Shown in pieces: positions 9,448-18,543 of a stretch of 64,000 nt of DNA; the first letter of the stretch is position 1, and the number at the start of each line of letters is the position of its first letter. The DNA is from Rahnella laticis (lineage in GTDB: Bacteria; Pseudomonadota; Gammaproteobacteria; Enterobacterales; Enterobacteriaceae): contig NZ_JADOBI010000011.1 in NCBI RefSeq assembly GCF_015644585.1, positions 62,001 through 126,000 of the forward strand. The letters are read 5' to 3'. The notes beneath the pieces are model-generated. The model was not told where the DNA came from. It saw only the letters and a list, made by a program, of their open reading frames with translations, and searched no databases. Both the position numbers and the translations under genes were made by a program.

Positions 9448-11609
9448 GCCTCACTCTCCGGGTTTTCTGCCATCTGGCGCAGGGTGACAAAATCAGGTTT
9501 ACCGCTGCCCAGCAACGGCAAGGCTTTAATCACACGAATATCACGCGGCACCGCAAGTTCCGGCAGCCCCAGCTCGCGGGCGGCTTTGCTCAGGGCATCA
9601 CGGCGTAATTCCGGGTCGGTGGTAAACAGCACCAATGCTTCGCCTTTGCTGCTGTCGCTGCGGGACGTCGCTGCATGTTGTTTATCCGGTGAAGCTTTGA
9701 TGGCAAGTTGCTCGACGCTTTCCAGCGACACCATTTCACCGGCCAGCTTGGCAAAACGCTTCACGCGGCCACGAATGGCGCAGAAACCTTTGTCATCCAG
9801 CGTGACGATATCGCCGGTGTCATACCAGCCAGCCTGCATTTCGCCGTCGGCATTTTCGGCCTGCGGCGCTTCCAGTACGCCCGGATTTTCAACGCGCAGA
9901 TAGCCTTTCATGATATTCGGGCCACGCAGTTGCAGGCGTCCGCCCTCTTCAATGCCCGGCACTTTAATCAGACGTGATTCCATTCCCGGCAGAATCTGAC
10001 CGACGGTATTCACTTTCGCGGCCATCGGCACGTTAATCGCCACCACCGGCGCGCATTCGGTCACGCCATAACCTTCGAGAATGCGGATACCGAATTTGTT
10101 CTGCCAGATTTCCTTAGTACTTTCCGCCAGTTTTTCAGCGCCAGCAACGACATAGCGCAAGCGGGCAAAATCATAAGGATGTGCAAAGCGGGCATAGTTG
10201 CCGAGGAAGGTGGACGTACCAAACAACACGTTGCAGTTCTGATCGTAGACCAGCTCCGGCACGATGCGGTAATGCAGCGGGCTCGGATACAGGAACACGC
10301 GCGCGCCAGTCATGATCGGCGTTAACAGACCGACGGTCAGCCCGAACGCATGGAACAGCGGCAGGGAGGACATAAAACGGTCGCGCGGGGTGAAATCCGC
10401 CACGGTACGGATTTGCTCGACGTTCGCCAGCAGGCTCGCATGGGAATGGACCACGCCTTTCGGATTGCCTTCGGAGCCGGAGGTAAACAGCACCAGCGCG
10501 GCATCGTCAGGTTGCTGTGGCAACATCGCGCGACGCGGGACAATCAGGTGGAGCAGGATCCACAGTTTGTCCTGTAACGTGACGGTATCTTTTAAATCTT
10601 CCAGATACACCCAGTTGGCTTCCGGGACATTCTCCGGCAGATGCGTCAGTTTGCCTTTTTCGAGGAACTGGCGGGACGTAATAATGGTTTTGATTTGCGC
10701 CGCTTTCATGGCGCTTTGCAACCCTTTCGCGCCGGCAGTGTAATTGAGCAATGCCGGAATACGGTTGCGCATAGACGCGCCAAACAGCGCCGCCGCCATG
10801 ATCGTGGCATTCGGCAGCAGCATCCCGACGTGTTCCCCTTCGCGGGTAAACCGTTGCAGGATACGGCTGACGCCGAGAGATTTTTTCAGCAGGCCCTGAT
10901 AAGAATCTTCCTTGAAAGAAACATCGGCGATGCAGGGTTTGCGGCGGCCATAGCGGGTTTGCGCCGACAGGAACGCCTGATACAACGTTTCCGGCTCGCG
11001 GGTTTCCATGCGCGCCTGCATCATCACTTTATGCAATTGCTCACCGGCCAGCACGCGGCGGTCGCGGGAACGCGCGGCTTCCGGCATCGGGATCGTCACC
11101 GGCGGCAAAACGTTGATCGTCACTTTCGGGAACCAGCGGATTTTGAAACTGCCGAACAGGCGACCAAACGGCGTAAATTCTGCGCCGTCAATGCGGATCG
11201 GGATCACCGTGGCCTGTGACTTCGCCGCCACAAAGGCCGCGCCGTCGTAAATTTTCATTAATGAACCGGTAACCGTAATACGCCCTTCCGGGAAAACTAC
11301 CACCGGACGCCCCTTCTCCACTTCGCGGATCAGGTGCTTAATCGCCATCGGTTTGGTCGGGTCCAGCGGCATGAAGTCCACGTACGGCTTCAGCCAGCGC
11401 ATAAACCAGGTATCAGTAATGTTGGAATACACCGCAAACACCGGTTTGACCGGCAGGAAAAGCACCAGCAGCATGCCGTCTATAAAAGAAACATGGTTGG
11501 GCGTGAGCAGTAAACGCGGGTAATTAAATGAGGATTTCGCCGGCGTGACCGTCACCCGGAACGCTATGCGGAACAGCCACCTGAACGCGGCGAAAAGAAA
11601 GTTATACAT
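9444..11609 (-). CDS. aas: Bifunctional 2-acyl-GPE acyltransferase / acyl-ACP synthetase
   Basis: Membrane enzyme that activates fatty acids on ACP and re-acylates lysophosphatidylethanolamine delivered by LplT. From the ATG at 11609 the protein is 721 aa. An N-terminal PlsC-type acyltransferase domain carries H39-x4-D44 (NHVSFID) and FPEGRIT; a C-terminal AMP-forming synthetase domain carries the P-loop [17 protein letters not shown] and YDTGDIV. The longer reading frame reaches 11693, but AAGGAG sits 9 nt before the 11609 ATG and E. coli Aas starts at the equivalent residue. It overlaps lplT by 4 nt. Confidence 0.96.
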   Translation of the reverse strand: MYNFLFAAFRWLFRIAFRVTVTPAKSSFNYPRLLLTPNHVSFIDGMLLVLFLPVKPVFAVYSNITDTWFMRWLKPYVDFMPLDPTKPMAIKHLIREVEKGRPVVVFPEGRITVTGSLMKIYDGAAFVAAKSQATVIPIRIDGAEFTPFGRLFGSFKIRWFPKVTINVLPPVTIPMPEAARSRDRRVLAGEQLHKVMMQARMETREPETLYQAFLSAQTRYGRRKPCIADVSFKEDSYQGLLKKSLGVSRILQRFTREGEHVGMLLPNATIMAAALFGASMRNRIPALLNYTAGAKGLQSAMKAAQIKTIITSRQFLEKGKLTHLPENVPEANWVYLEDLKDTVTLQDKLWILLHLIVPRRAMLPQQPDDAALVLFTSGSEGNPKGVVHSHASLLANVEQIRTVADFTPRDRFMSSLPLFHAFGLTVGLLTPIMTGARVFLYPSPLHYRIVPELVYDQNCNVLFGTSTFLGNYARFAHPYDFARLRYVVAGAEKLAESTKEIWQNKFGIRILEGYGVTECAPVVAINVPMAAKVNTVGQILPGMESRLIKVPGIEEGGRLQLRGPNIMKGYLRVENPGVLEAPQAENADGEMQAGWYDTGDIVTLDDKGFCAIRGRVKRFAKLAGEMVSLESVEQLAIKASPDKQHAATSRSDSSKGEALVLFTTDPELRRDALSKAARELGLPELAVPRDIRVIKALPLLGSGKPDFVTLRQMAENPESEA

Positions 11610-11746
11610 GTTTGCCATCTCCTTATGTGTCATCCCTGATCTTGAAAGAAAAAGGTTGGGGAAACAGCATACTATAAGCGGCGGAAGAATCACGACAGTC
11701 AGATGAGAGTTTAGGAGGAGCCTGATGAGGTTGTCAGGTTTTAGGC

Positions 11747-11840
11747 AAAAAAAAACCTACGCATCCGCGTAGGTTGGTGCAAATTTAATCGGTATCAACA
11801 TGCAGAGCACGTTGATGATTCACCAATCAATACCTCTGGG
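11747..11840 (-). ncRNA. omrA: OmrA/OmrB-family small RNA
   Basis: Read on the minus strand, the segment opens with CCCAGAGGTATTGATTGGTG, which matches the conserved 5' seed region of E. coli OmrA and OmrB. It ends in a 9-bp hairpin (11754-11762 with 11767-11775, loop ATCC on the plus strand) followed by nine U, again like the Omr terminators. OmrA/B are OmpR-dependent, Hfq-binding RNAs that repress outer-membrane protein mRNAs (cirA, fecA, ompT, ompR, csgD). E. coli has two tandem copies between aas and galR; only one is visible here. The 5' end is predicted from similarity. Confidence 0.93.
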
Positions 11841-11846
11841 ACGTTC

Positions 11847-11875
11847 AATTTAGCGGATTTGCACGATCCTCAGCC
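11847..11875 (-). promoter_or_regulatory. Predicted promoter of the Omr sRNA
   Basis: On the minus strand TAAATT (11852-11847) lies 6 nt before the predicted first transcribed base at 11840, as expected of a -10 element. The -35 position is poor, which fits an activator-dependent (OmpR) promoter; no OmpR box was assigned. Confidence 0.5.
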
Positions 11876-11934
11876 AGCACGCAATCGAAACATAATTCCG
11901 CAAAGTGTAACCAGTGGTGAAAATAGCCCCGATT

Positions 11935-14205
11935 TTAGTCATTTAATGCGGATTGTGAGACTTCCACCAGGCAACTCATCGCATTCGGCCCTTGCGTTAA
12001 ACGCGACGTGCCGATGTCCAGCGTCAGCACGTTCGGATTTCCCGCCTGCTCGGTTTCCTGCCATTTGCCGCCAAAGCCCGGATCAAACCAGGCACCGGTG
12101 GACATCAGCACCACGCCGCGCGTAATGCCGTCATTGAACGAAACCCCGGCCAGACAGCTGCCGCGCGCGTTATGCACTTTCACCCGGTCGCCGTCGTTCA
12201 GCTGGCGGCTGGCCGCGTCTTCAGGGTGCATAAACAGCGTTTCTTTCCCGGCCGTTTTGTTCGACTGCGCCAGCGGCGACTGATCGAGCTGGCTGTGCAA
12301 CCGGTCTTTCGGCTGGATGGAAATCAGATGCAGCGGCCACTCTTTGGCCGTTTCTGCGCCCAGCCACTCCACCGGCGGCTGCCATTCCGGGTGCGGGGCG
12401 AAATCTTCGTAACCGTATCCGGCGATGGTTTCGGAGAACAATTCGATTTTTCCACTGTGTGTGCCCAGCGGATTCGCACGCGGGCTTTTGCGGAACTCCT
12501 CAAAGAACACGTAATCTTTTTCCGGCGTCGGCAATTCAACAAAACCGCGTTCCCAGAACGTTTCAAAGTCCGGCCATTCCACGCCGGTGCCTTTCTGCGC
12601 TTCACCGCACTGACGGTAAATATGGCGCAGCCACTGATCTTCGTTGCGCCCCTGCGTGAACTGTTCGCGGTAACCGAGACGGTCGGCAATATCGGCGAAG
12701 ATATCAAAGTCGTTACGCGCCTGATGCTGCGGCGCGACGGCCTGATGCATCGCCAGCACGAAACGGTCACGCGAAGAACCGCCGATATCATTACGCTCAA
12801 GCGAGGTGGTCGCGGGCAGCACGATGTCGGCCATCTGCGCAGCGGGCGTCCAGACGTTATCCTGCACGATCACGGTGTCCGGTTTATGCCAGCCTTCGAC
12901 CAGACGGTTAAGCTGCTGATGGTGATGGAACGGATTACCGCCCGCCCAGTGGACCAGATGAATGTCCGGATAATTCAGGGTCTCGCCCTGGAATTCGTAC
13001 GGCTGACCGGGGTTGAGCAACATGTCGCTGATGCGCGCCACAGGAATCGACAAACCAGAAGGATTCGGCCCGGCGCTGACGGCAGGCCCAGGCGTGTCAA
13101 AACGCGGATTGCCGACGCTGTTCATCGAACCGTGACCAAACGAGAAACCGCCGCCCGGCAAACCGACCTGCCCCAGCATGGCGGAAATGGCGATCATCAT
13201 CCAGTACGGCTGTTCGCCGCGATGGGCGCGCTGCACGGAATAAGAACAGGTGATAAAGCTGCGGACGCCCGTCAGATCGTCAGCCAGCCGTGCAATACGT
13301 TCAGCCGGAACGCCGGTAATGTGGCTCGCCCACTCCGGCGTTTTCGCCACGCCGTCGGTATCACCGCGCAGATACGCCGCAAGCTGCGGATAACCCACGC
13401 AGTGGCTGGCCAGAAACGCATCGTCCTGTGCGTCTTTGCGCTGAATTTCATAGGCGATCGCCATCATCAGCGCCGCGTCAGTGTTCGGGCGGATCGGGAT
13501 CCACTCGGCATTCACAAACGCCGGGCAGTCATCGCGCATCGGGCTGATGTTAATCACCCGCGTGCCTTTTTTCGCCAGCTGTTCCAGCGCCGGTTTCAGC
13601 GTATGTTCCACCGCGCCGCCGGACGCCACTTGTGCGTTTTTCAGCGCCAGACCGCCGAAGGCCAGCAGGATTTCCGCGTGTTCCACCACGCTCGGCCACG
13701 ACGTGACGCGCCCGGTCAGTGGCGTAAATGTGCCAATCACATACGGCAGGAAAAACTGCGCCGAGCCCCAGCTGTAATTGCCCTGCTGATCCACACCACC
13801 GCCGCCGGTGAAATAAAAACGGCGCACCAGCGAACGGGCATGGTGTAAACGCCCCGCAGAAGACCAGCCGTAAGAGCCGTTGAAAATCCCGGATGCGCCA
13901 TAGCGGTCGCGCACGCGTTTGTTCTCTTCAGCCACCAGATCCAGCGCCAGATCCCAGTCCACTTCGACAAAATCTTCACGCCCGCGCAGCGAGCGGTCGC
14001 TGTTTTCGCGTTTTTTCAGCCAGGAACGGCGCACCGCCGGTTTGCGGATGCGTTTTTCCGAATACACCAGCGGCGCAATCGAATCGAGTAAAGGCGAAGG
14101 GTCAGCATCGGCGGAATAAGGCTCGCAGCGGATCAGGCGGCCATCTTCCACCACGGCGGTATACGCGCCCCAGTGAGCCAGTTGCGGGTAACGTTTTATC
14201 GACAT
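11935..14205 (-). CDS. Molybdopterin-dependent S/N-oxide reductase (BisC/TorZ-type)
   Basis: A 756-aa DMSO-reductase-family enzyme with bis-MGD molybdenum cofactor, closest in layout to biotin sulfoxide reductase BisC. Seen: SYGWSSAGRLHHA with Trp114, GNYSWGSAQ with Ser145 at the position of the serine molybdenum ligand, PNTDAALMMAIAY, HWAGGNPFHHHQ, DIVLPATTSLERND and the C-terminal MGD-binding region near HNARGSCLAG. It has no Fe-S cysteine motif and no signal peptide, so it should act in the cytosol, reducing small S- or N-oxides. No cytochrome or chaperone gene is adjacent. It separates the omr sRNA from galR, so it is an insertion relative to E. coli. The exact substrate is not known. Confidence 0.85.
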   Translation of the reverse strand: MSIKRYPQLAHWGAYTAVVEDGRLIRCEPYSADADPSPLLDSIAPLVYSEKRIRKPAVRRSWLKKRENSDRSLRGREDFVEVDWDLALDLVAEENKRVRDRYGASGIFNGSYGWSSAGRLHHARSLVRRFYFTGGGGVDQQGNYSWGSAQFFLPYVIGTFTPLTGRVTSWPSVVEHAEILLAFGGLALKNAQVASGGAVEHTLKPALEQLAKKGTRVINISPMRDDCPAFVNAEWIPIRPNTDAALMMAIAYEIQRKDAQDDAFLASHCVGYPQLAAYLRGDTDGVAKTPEWASHITGVPAERIARLADDLTGVRSFITCSYSVQRAHRGEQPYWMMIAISAMLGQVGLPGGGFSFGHGSMNSVGNPRFDTPGPAVSAGPNPSGLSIPVARISDMLLNPGQPYEFQGETLNYPDIHLVHWAGGNPFHHHQQLNRLVEGWHKPDTVIVQDNVWTPAAQMADIVLPATTSLERNDIGGSSRDRFVLAMHQAVAPQHQARNDFDIFADIADRLGYREQFTQGRNEDQWLRHIYRQCGEAQKGTGVEWPDFETFWERGFVELPTPEKDYVFFEEFRKSPRANPLGTHSGKIELFSETIAGYGYEDFAPHPEWQPPVEWLGAETAKEWPLHLISIQPKDRLHSQLDQSPLAQSNKTAGKETLFMHPEDAASRQLNDGDRVKVHNARGSCLAGVSFNDGITRGVVLMSTGAWFDPGFGGKWQETEQAGNPNVLTLDIGTSRLTQGPNAMSCLVEVSQSALND

Positions 14206-14419
14206 TTTTTCTTTTTCTCAGCGCGGGTGAATAGCCTTAAAAATAACATTCGCGCCGTTCTCAGTTCAAAGAACAAATCATCTTAATCAAACCCATTTCG
14301 GCCCTTTCAGGCTGCGATTTCCGTTAAAGACGGCATTCTTTTCCCGTTACATGCGTCTTGCATCGAAAAGTTGCGATCGACATCCTTGCAGCCACTGGTC
14401 TTTTCCGCAAAACTGGGCA

Positions 14420-14435
14420 GTGTAAACGATTACCC
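14420..14435 (+). promoter_or_regulatory. GalR operator in front of galR
   Basis: GTGTAAACGATTACCC matches the 16-bp galactose operator pattern GTGnAAnCGnTTnCAC at all defined positions but one. It lies 21 nt upstream of the galR start, which suggests autorepression. Confidence 0.75.
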
Positions 14436-14456
14436 TCACGGAATAGCGGAAGAGTT

Positions 14457-15461
14457 ATGGCAACGATTAAGGATGTAGCAAAACTGGCAGGCGTATCGGT
14501 TGCGACCGTTTCACGCGTGATAAATCATTCCCCGAAAGCCAGTGAAAGCTCGCGGGAAGCCGTACAGAACGCCATGCAGCATCTGCAATATCATCCGAAT
14601 GCCAACGCCCGCGCCCTTGCACAGCAGGCCACCGAAACGCTGGGCCTGATTGTGGCCGACGTGTCCGATCCATTTTTTGGCGCGATGGTAAAAGCCGTCG
14701 AACAGGTGGCGTATGCGACCGGCAATTTCCTGCTGATTGGTAACGGTTATCACAATGTGGAAAAAGAGCGTCAGGCCATCGAACAGCTGATCCGTCACCG
14801 CTGTGCGGCGCTGGTGGTTCACGCCAAAATGCTGCCGGAAGATGAACTGACCAGCCTGATGCAGCAAATTCCCGGCATGGTGCTGATCAACCGCACGCTG
14901 CCCGGTTTCGAGGAGCGCTGCATTGCGCTTGATGACCGCTACGGTTCCTGGCTGGCAACCCGCCATCTGATTCAGGCCGGGCATCAGCGCATCGCCATTT
15001 TGTGTTCCAACCACGGCATTTCCGATGCCAGCGACCGTCTTCAGGGCTACATTGACGCGCTGACCGAACACAATATTCCTGTCGATGACAAACTGATTGC
15101 CTACGCCGAACCCGATGAAATCGGCGGCGAAAAAGCGATGGCGGACTTACTGGGATTAGGTAAAAGCTTTACCGCCGTGACCTGCTACAACGACCCGATG
15201 GCCGCCGGTGCGCTTTCGGTATTAAGCGATAACAGCATTGATGTGCCGGGGGAAATTTCTCTTATCGGGTTTGATGACGTGCTGATTTCGCGCTATCTGC
15301 GCCCGCGTCTGACCACGGTGCGTTATCCGGTTGTCGCGATGGCGAATCAGGCTGCGCAGCTGGCGTTAGCGCTGGCAAACGGCCAGCCGTTGCCCGAAAC
15401 CACGCACATGTTCAGCCCGACGCTGGTGCGCCGTCACTCGGTGAGTTCTCCGGGGAATTAA
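14457..15461 (+). CDS. galR: Galactose operon repressor GalR
   Basis: LacI-family repressor of galactose transport and catabolism, released by galactose. From the ATG at 14457 the protein is 334 aa and begins MATIKDVAKLAGVSVATVSRVINHSPKASE, nearly the E. coli GalR helix-turn-helix. NANARALAQQ (hinge) and DVSDPFFGAMVKAVEQVAYATGNFLLIGNGYHN follow, and the end RRHSVSSPGN is shorter than in E. coli. A longer frame reaches back to 14358, but the operator lies inside that stretch. The stop overlaps the convergent acetyltransferase gene by 4 nt. Confidence 0.95.
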   Translation: MATIKDVAKLAGVSVATVSRVINHSPKASESSREAVQNAMQHLQYHPNANARALAQQATETLGLIVADVSDPFFGAMVKAVEQVAYATGNFLLIGNGYHNVEKERQAIEQLIRHRCAALVVHAKMLPEDELTSLMQQIPGMVLINRTLPGFEERCIALDDRYGSWLATRHLIQAGHQRIAILCSNHGISDASDRLQGYIDALTEHNIPVDDKLIAYAEPDEIGGEKAMADLLGLGKSFTAVTCYNDPMAAGALSVLSDNSIDVPGEISLIGFDDVLISRYLRPRLTTVRYPVVAMANQAAQLALALANGQPLPETTHMFSPTLVRRHSVSSPGN

Positions 15462-15907
15462 AGAAATTGCTGGTAAACGCGGACGGGTTTGTCAGGGTAA
15501 TCCAGCGCATCGCCGATGTATTTCCAGCCAAACCGTTCGTAGTAGCCGGTAAATTCAGCGTAGAGATAGAGTTCGGAAAAGCCGCTGCGGCGGCTGTGTT
15601 CCAGCACGAAAGCCTGCAATTCCCACCCTAACCCGCGCGACCTGAAACCTTCATCAACGTACAGCGCCGCCAGCCACGGGGTGAGATCCTGACGGCTGAT
15701 TAAATCGCAGCGCCATAACCCGACCGTTCCCGCCAGCGTTTCGCCTTCAAGCGCGATAAAGGTTTGTGGCAAATCCGCACCGCGCAGGCTGCTTTGCACG
15801 ACGCTTTCAAAAAACGCCCGGCTGTTTTCACTGCCAAACGCTTTCCACAGCCAGTCCGTGACGGTTTCCTGAAACTCCGGGCGTTCGCTGAGATTGATGA
15901 TCTTCAT
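15458..15907 (-). CDS. GNAT-family N-acetyltransferase
   Basis: A 149-aa acetyltransferase fold protein. It shows the acetyl-CoA binding stretch AALYVDEGFRSRGLGWELQAFVLE with the R-x-x-G-x-G type loop, preceded by the beta strands FIALEGETLAGTVGLW and followed by the YYERFGWKYIGDALD motif common near the C-terminus of this superfamily. The acceptor substrate cannot be told. It lies 2 nt downstream of the GntR regulator and is probably the last gene of the PTS-regulator message. Confidence 0.85.
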   Translation of the reverse strand: MKIINLSERPEFQETVTDWLWKAFGSENSRAFFESVVQSSLRGADLPQTFIALEGETLAGTVGLWRCDLISRQDLTPWLAALYVDEGFRSRGLGWELQAFVLEHSRRSGFSELYLYAEFTGYYERFGWKYIGDALDYPDKPVRVYQQFL

Positions 15908-15909
15908 AC

Positions 15910-16734
15910 TCAGACCAGTTTCCCCTGAAAAATCGGCACAGATTCAAACAGATAACCGTCGAACTCCGGCGCATCAACGTCAGAAAGTTCCATCAGCGTG
16001 TTCTTCACATTTTCCATGTGCTGCCACATGGCCTGATACGAACCCATCACGTCGCGGCGGCGCAGTGCGGCCAAAATATTCTGATGATCAGCCAGCCATT
16101 TCAGCCGGTAACCGCGCGTGGCGATGTGGCTGTGTAATTGCTTCCAGAGCGGGCTGGAGTCGCGATGCATCCAGATATTTTTGACGGAATCGAGCAGCAT
16201 CTGGTTCTGCGTGGCACCGGCGATCAGCAGGTGAAAAAGCCGGTCGTTATCGCCACTTTCGTCGTTGGCGACAATTGCGATTTGTTCCTGCTCCAGCGTG
16301 CGGCGCAGGTTTTCGATATCTGCCTTGGTCGCCATTTTGGCGGCAAACGCGGCAATGTTACTTTCGAGCAACTGCCGCGCCTGTAAAATTTCAAACGGGC
16401 CAATCTGCCCCTGATACATCAGCTCGTCTTCGCCCTCTTCCTGCGACGGAATGCGGATCACGTAAACGCCGGAGCCCTGACGAATATCCACCGTGCCTTC
16501 GAGTTCCAGCATCAGCAGGGCTTCGCGCACGATAGTCCGGCTGACGCCGTAGGTTTCAGCCATATTTCGTTCAGGCGGCAGGCGGGAACCCACAGCGAAA
16601 TGCCCCTGCTTGATTTGCTCGCGCAGGTCATGCCCGATTTCCTGATACTGCTTTCTGTCCTGCGAAACCACACCTTTATCCACACTTTCACCCTGATGCA
16701 AAGACTGACAAATTGGCTCCAAAGACAGAGCCAA
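15910..16734 (-). CDS. GntR-family (FadR/UxuR subgroup) transcriptional regulator
   Basis: A 274-aa regulator. The winged helix spans about residues 29-95 (QEIGHDLREQIKQGHFAVGSRLPPERNMAETYGVSRTIVREALLMLELEGTVDIRQGSGVYV), very like UxuR/ExuR; a C-terminal all-helical FCD ligand-binding domain follows. The first 20 residues may not be real: a downstream GTG could be the start. It lies in the PTS/6-phospho-glucosidase message, and UxuR-type palindromes occur in front of the divergent IIA gene, so it is probably the local repressor. The ligand is unknown. Confidence 0.85.
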   Translation of the reverse strand: MALSLEPICQSLHQGESVDKGVVSQDRKQYQEIGHDLREQIKQGHFAVGSRLPPERNMAETYGVSRTIVREALLMLELEGTVDIRQGSGVYVIRIPSQEEGEDELMYQGQIGPFEILQARQLLESNIAAFAAKMATKADIENLRRTLEQEQIAIVANDESGDNDRLFHLLIAGATQNQMLLDSVKNIWMHRDSSPLWKQLHSHIATRGYRLKWLADHQNILAALRRRDVMGSYQAMWQHMENVKNTLMELSDVDAPEFDGYLFESVPIFQGKLV

Positions 16735-16752
16735 TGGACCTACGCTGAAGGG

Positions 16753-17070
16753 TCAGTGTATCAAACTTAATGCCTGATCCAGCACTTTGGCGCCGTTCAG
16801 GGTTCCGTATGCCACCATGTCGATCACGGCGATGGGAATGTTGTGTTCATCCGTCAGCTTTTTATTTTCCGCCAGTTTGAACCTCACCTGCGGCCCTAAC
16901 AGCACGACCTGAATGTCACGTCCGTAGGCCTCGAGTTCGTCGCGCAGATTATTTTCCGGGATGGCGTAGATCTTAAATTCCAGCCCGCGGGCGGCGGCTT
17001 CTTTTTCCATTTTGGTGACCACAAGGGAAGTGGACATCCCTGCCGAACAAGCTAAAACGAGTCGTTTCAT
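16753..17070 (-). CDS. PTS lactose/cellobiose-type IIB component
   Basis: Cytosolic phosphocarrier of a lactose/cellobiose-family phosphotransferase system, 105 aa. The phosphorylated Cys8 is seen in MKRLVLACSAGMSTSLVV, and LLGPQVRFKLAE is the typical IIB(cel) segment. It receives phosphate from the IIA encoded at 20.2 kb and gives it to the sugar carried by the IIC at 18.5-19.9 kb. It sits 14 nt downstream of the 6-phospho-beta-glucosidase gene. Confidence 0.93.
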   Translation of the reverse strand: MKRLVLACSAGMSTSLVVTKMEKEAAARGLEFKIYAIPENNLRDELEAYGRDIQVVLLGPQVRFKLAENKKLTDEHNIPIAVIDMVAYGTLNGAKVLDQALSLIH

Positions 17071-17084
17071 AATGTTTCCTCGGG

Positions 17085-18521
17085 TTATTTATCTTCATCG
17101 TCCAGTGTTAAAGACAACACACCACTTTCACTCAGCGATTTAAACCAGTGAGATGATTTCTTCTGACGGCGATCACGGTTGTTATCAAGATCAATCTCGA
17201 TCAGCCCGTAACGGTTTTTAAACGCATTCATCGGCGAGACGTTATCGGTAAAAGCCCAGAGCATATATCCCCGGCAATGTGCACCGTCTTCCCGCGCCTT
17301 TAATGTCCAGTAAAGATGTTCGGCAATAAATTCAATACGATAATCGTCCTGAATTTCCCCGCTGCTGGCATCACGGAACTGGCCTTCATTTTCAATGCCC
17401 ATTCCGTTCTCAGCAATAAACCACGGAATATTTCCGTATTCCGTTTTAATGCGCATTGCAAAGTCATAAACAATTTTCGGGTAAATTTCCCAGCCACGGG
17501 ATTTATTCATCCGTCGGCCCGGCAGTTCAAAATGTTCGTAGTAAAACGCGGGATGGAATGGCGTCTCTTTATTCCATTCGCGGGACGGCGCTTTAACACG
17601 GTGCGGGTAATACAAATTAATGCCCACCTCGTCCACCGTGTTATTACGGATAATCGCCAGTTCCTGCTCTGAATAATCAAATTGCACGTCGTGCTTTTGC
17701 AGCAAATCGAGCAATTCCTGCGGGTATTCGCCTTTAATCATCGGGTCTAAAAATACGCGGTTATAGAATAAATCGTATAAATGCGCCGCCTTCTGATCGT
17801 GCGCCGCCGCTGAACGGGCGTACGTCACTTCCGGGTTTAAAATCACGCCCATCGTGCCGTGCGAACCGTAACCTTTACGGTGAAACAACTCGACGACTCT
17901 GGCGGTTGCCAGCACTTTGTGGTGATTCCACTGCATCCATTTACCGGTGTTTTGCTCGAACGGCCAGCGGATTGCGTCCAGATAGACGCGCGTTTGCACC
18001 ACTACCGGCTCGTTGAAAGTGAACCAGCGGCTGACCTTTCCGGCGAAGCGCTCAAGCACTTTTTCCGCGTACAGGACAAACAGTTCAACGACTTTTTTCG
18101 AACTCCAGCCGTCATATTTTTCAAGCAGATACGCCGGTAATTCGTAATGTTCGAGGCACAGCATCGGCTCAATGCCGTTGCGCTTCATCTCATCGAGCAG
18201 ATTGCCGATGTACGCCGCATATTCTTCATCGACGGTGCCCAGCTCATAGTCAGTCAGAAATCGCGACCAGTTGACCGAGGTGCGGTAATGGCTCAGTCCG
18301 CTGGCTTTCATCAGCGCCACGTCCTCCTTGTAGCGGTTGATGAAATCGGTGGCTTTCGCCGGGCCGTAGCCGTTGTGCCAGACGTGGCGGTTGTTTTTGT
18401 ACCAGAGATCCAGATACGAATCCTGCCCGTCCTTTTTGCCACTCCAGCCTTCGGTTTGCCACGCGGAAGCCGCCGCACCGAGAATAAATCCGTCAGGAAG
18501 GGTGATTGAAACCTTGCTCAT
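17085..18521 (-). CDS. 6-phospho-beta-glucosidase (GH1)
   Basis: Cytosolic glycoside hydrolase family 1 enzyme that should split the 6-phosphorylated beta-glucoside delivered by the neighbouring PTS into glucose-6-phosphate and glucose or aglycone. From the ATG at 18521, which has GAGGAA just upstream, the protein is 478 aa. The acid/base Glu171 is in FTFNEP and the nucleophile Glu371 in FIAENG. The N-terminal segment DGFILGAAASAWQTEG is the usual GH1 start. It lies between the IIC (22 nt upstream) and IIB genes. Family members act on cellobiose, arbutin, salicin or related sugars; which one is not visible. Confidence 0.92.
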   Translation of the reverse strand: MSKVSITLPDGFILGAAASAWQTEGWSGKKDGQDSYLDLWYKNNRHVWHNGYGPAKATDFINRYKEDVALMKASGLSHYRTSVNWSRFLTDYELGTVDEEYAAYIGNLLDEMKRNGIEPMLCLEHYELPAYLLEKYDGWSSKKVVELFVLYAEKVLERFAGKVSRWFTFNEPVVVQTRVYLDAIRWPFEQNTGKWMQWNHHKVLATARVVELFHRKGYGSHGTMGVILNPEVTYARSAAAHDQKAAHLYDLFYNRVFLDPMIKGEYPQELLDLLQKHDVQFDYSEQELAIIRNNTVDEVGINLYYPHRVKAPSREWNKETPFHPAFYYEHFELPGRRMNKSRGWEIYPKIVYDFAMRIKTEYGNIPWFIAENGMGIENEGQFRDASSGEIQDDYRIEFIAEHLYWTLKAREDGAHCRGYMLWAFTDNVSPMNAFKNRYGLIEIDLDNNRDRRQKKSSHWFKSLSESGVLSLTLDDEDK

Positions 18522-18543
18522 AATTTTCCTCGTTGTCCCGAAT

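Noticed and set aside
12172-13848. 558-aa reading frame antisense to the molybdoenzyme gene
   Set aside because: Arg/His-rich composition typical of the shadow strand of a GC-rich gene; the minus-strand gene has clear family motifs.
16711-16722. TTGGCTCCAA near the start of the GntR gene as a third operator
   Set aside because: The spacing between arms is 2 nt rather than the 4 nt of the other two sites, and it lies in the reading frame inside an operon without room for a promoter.
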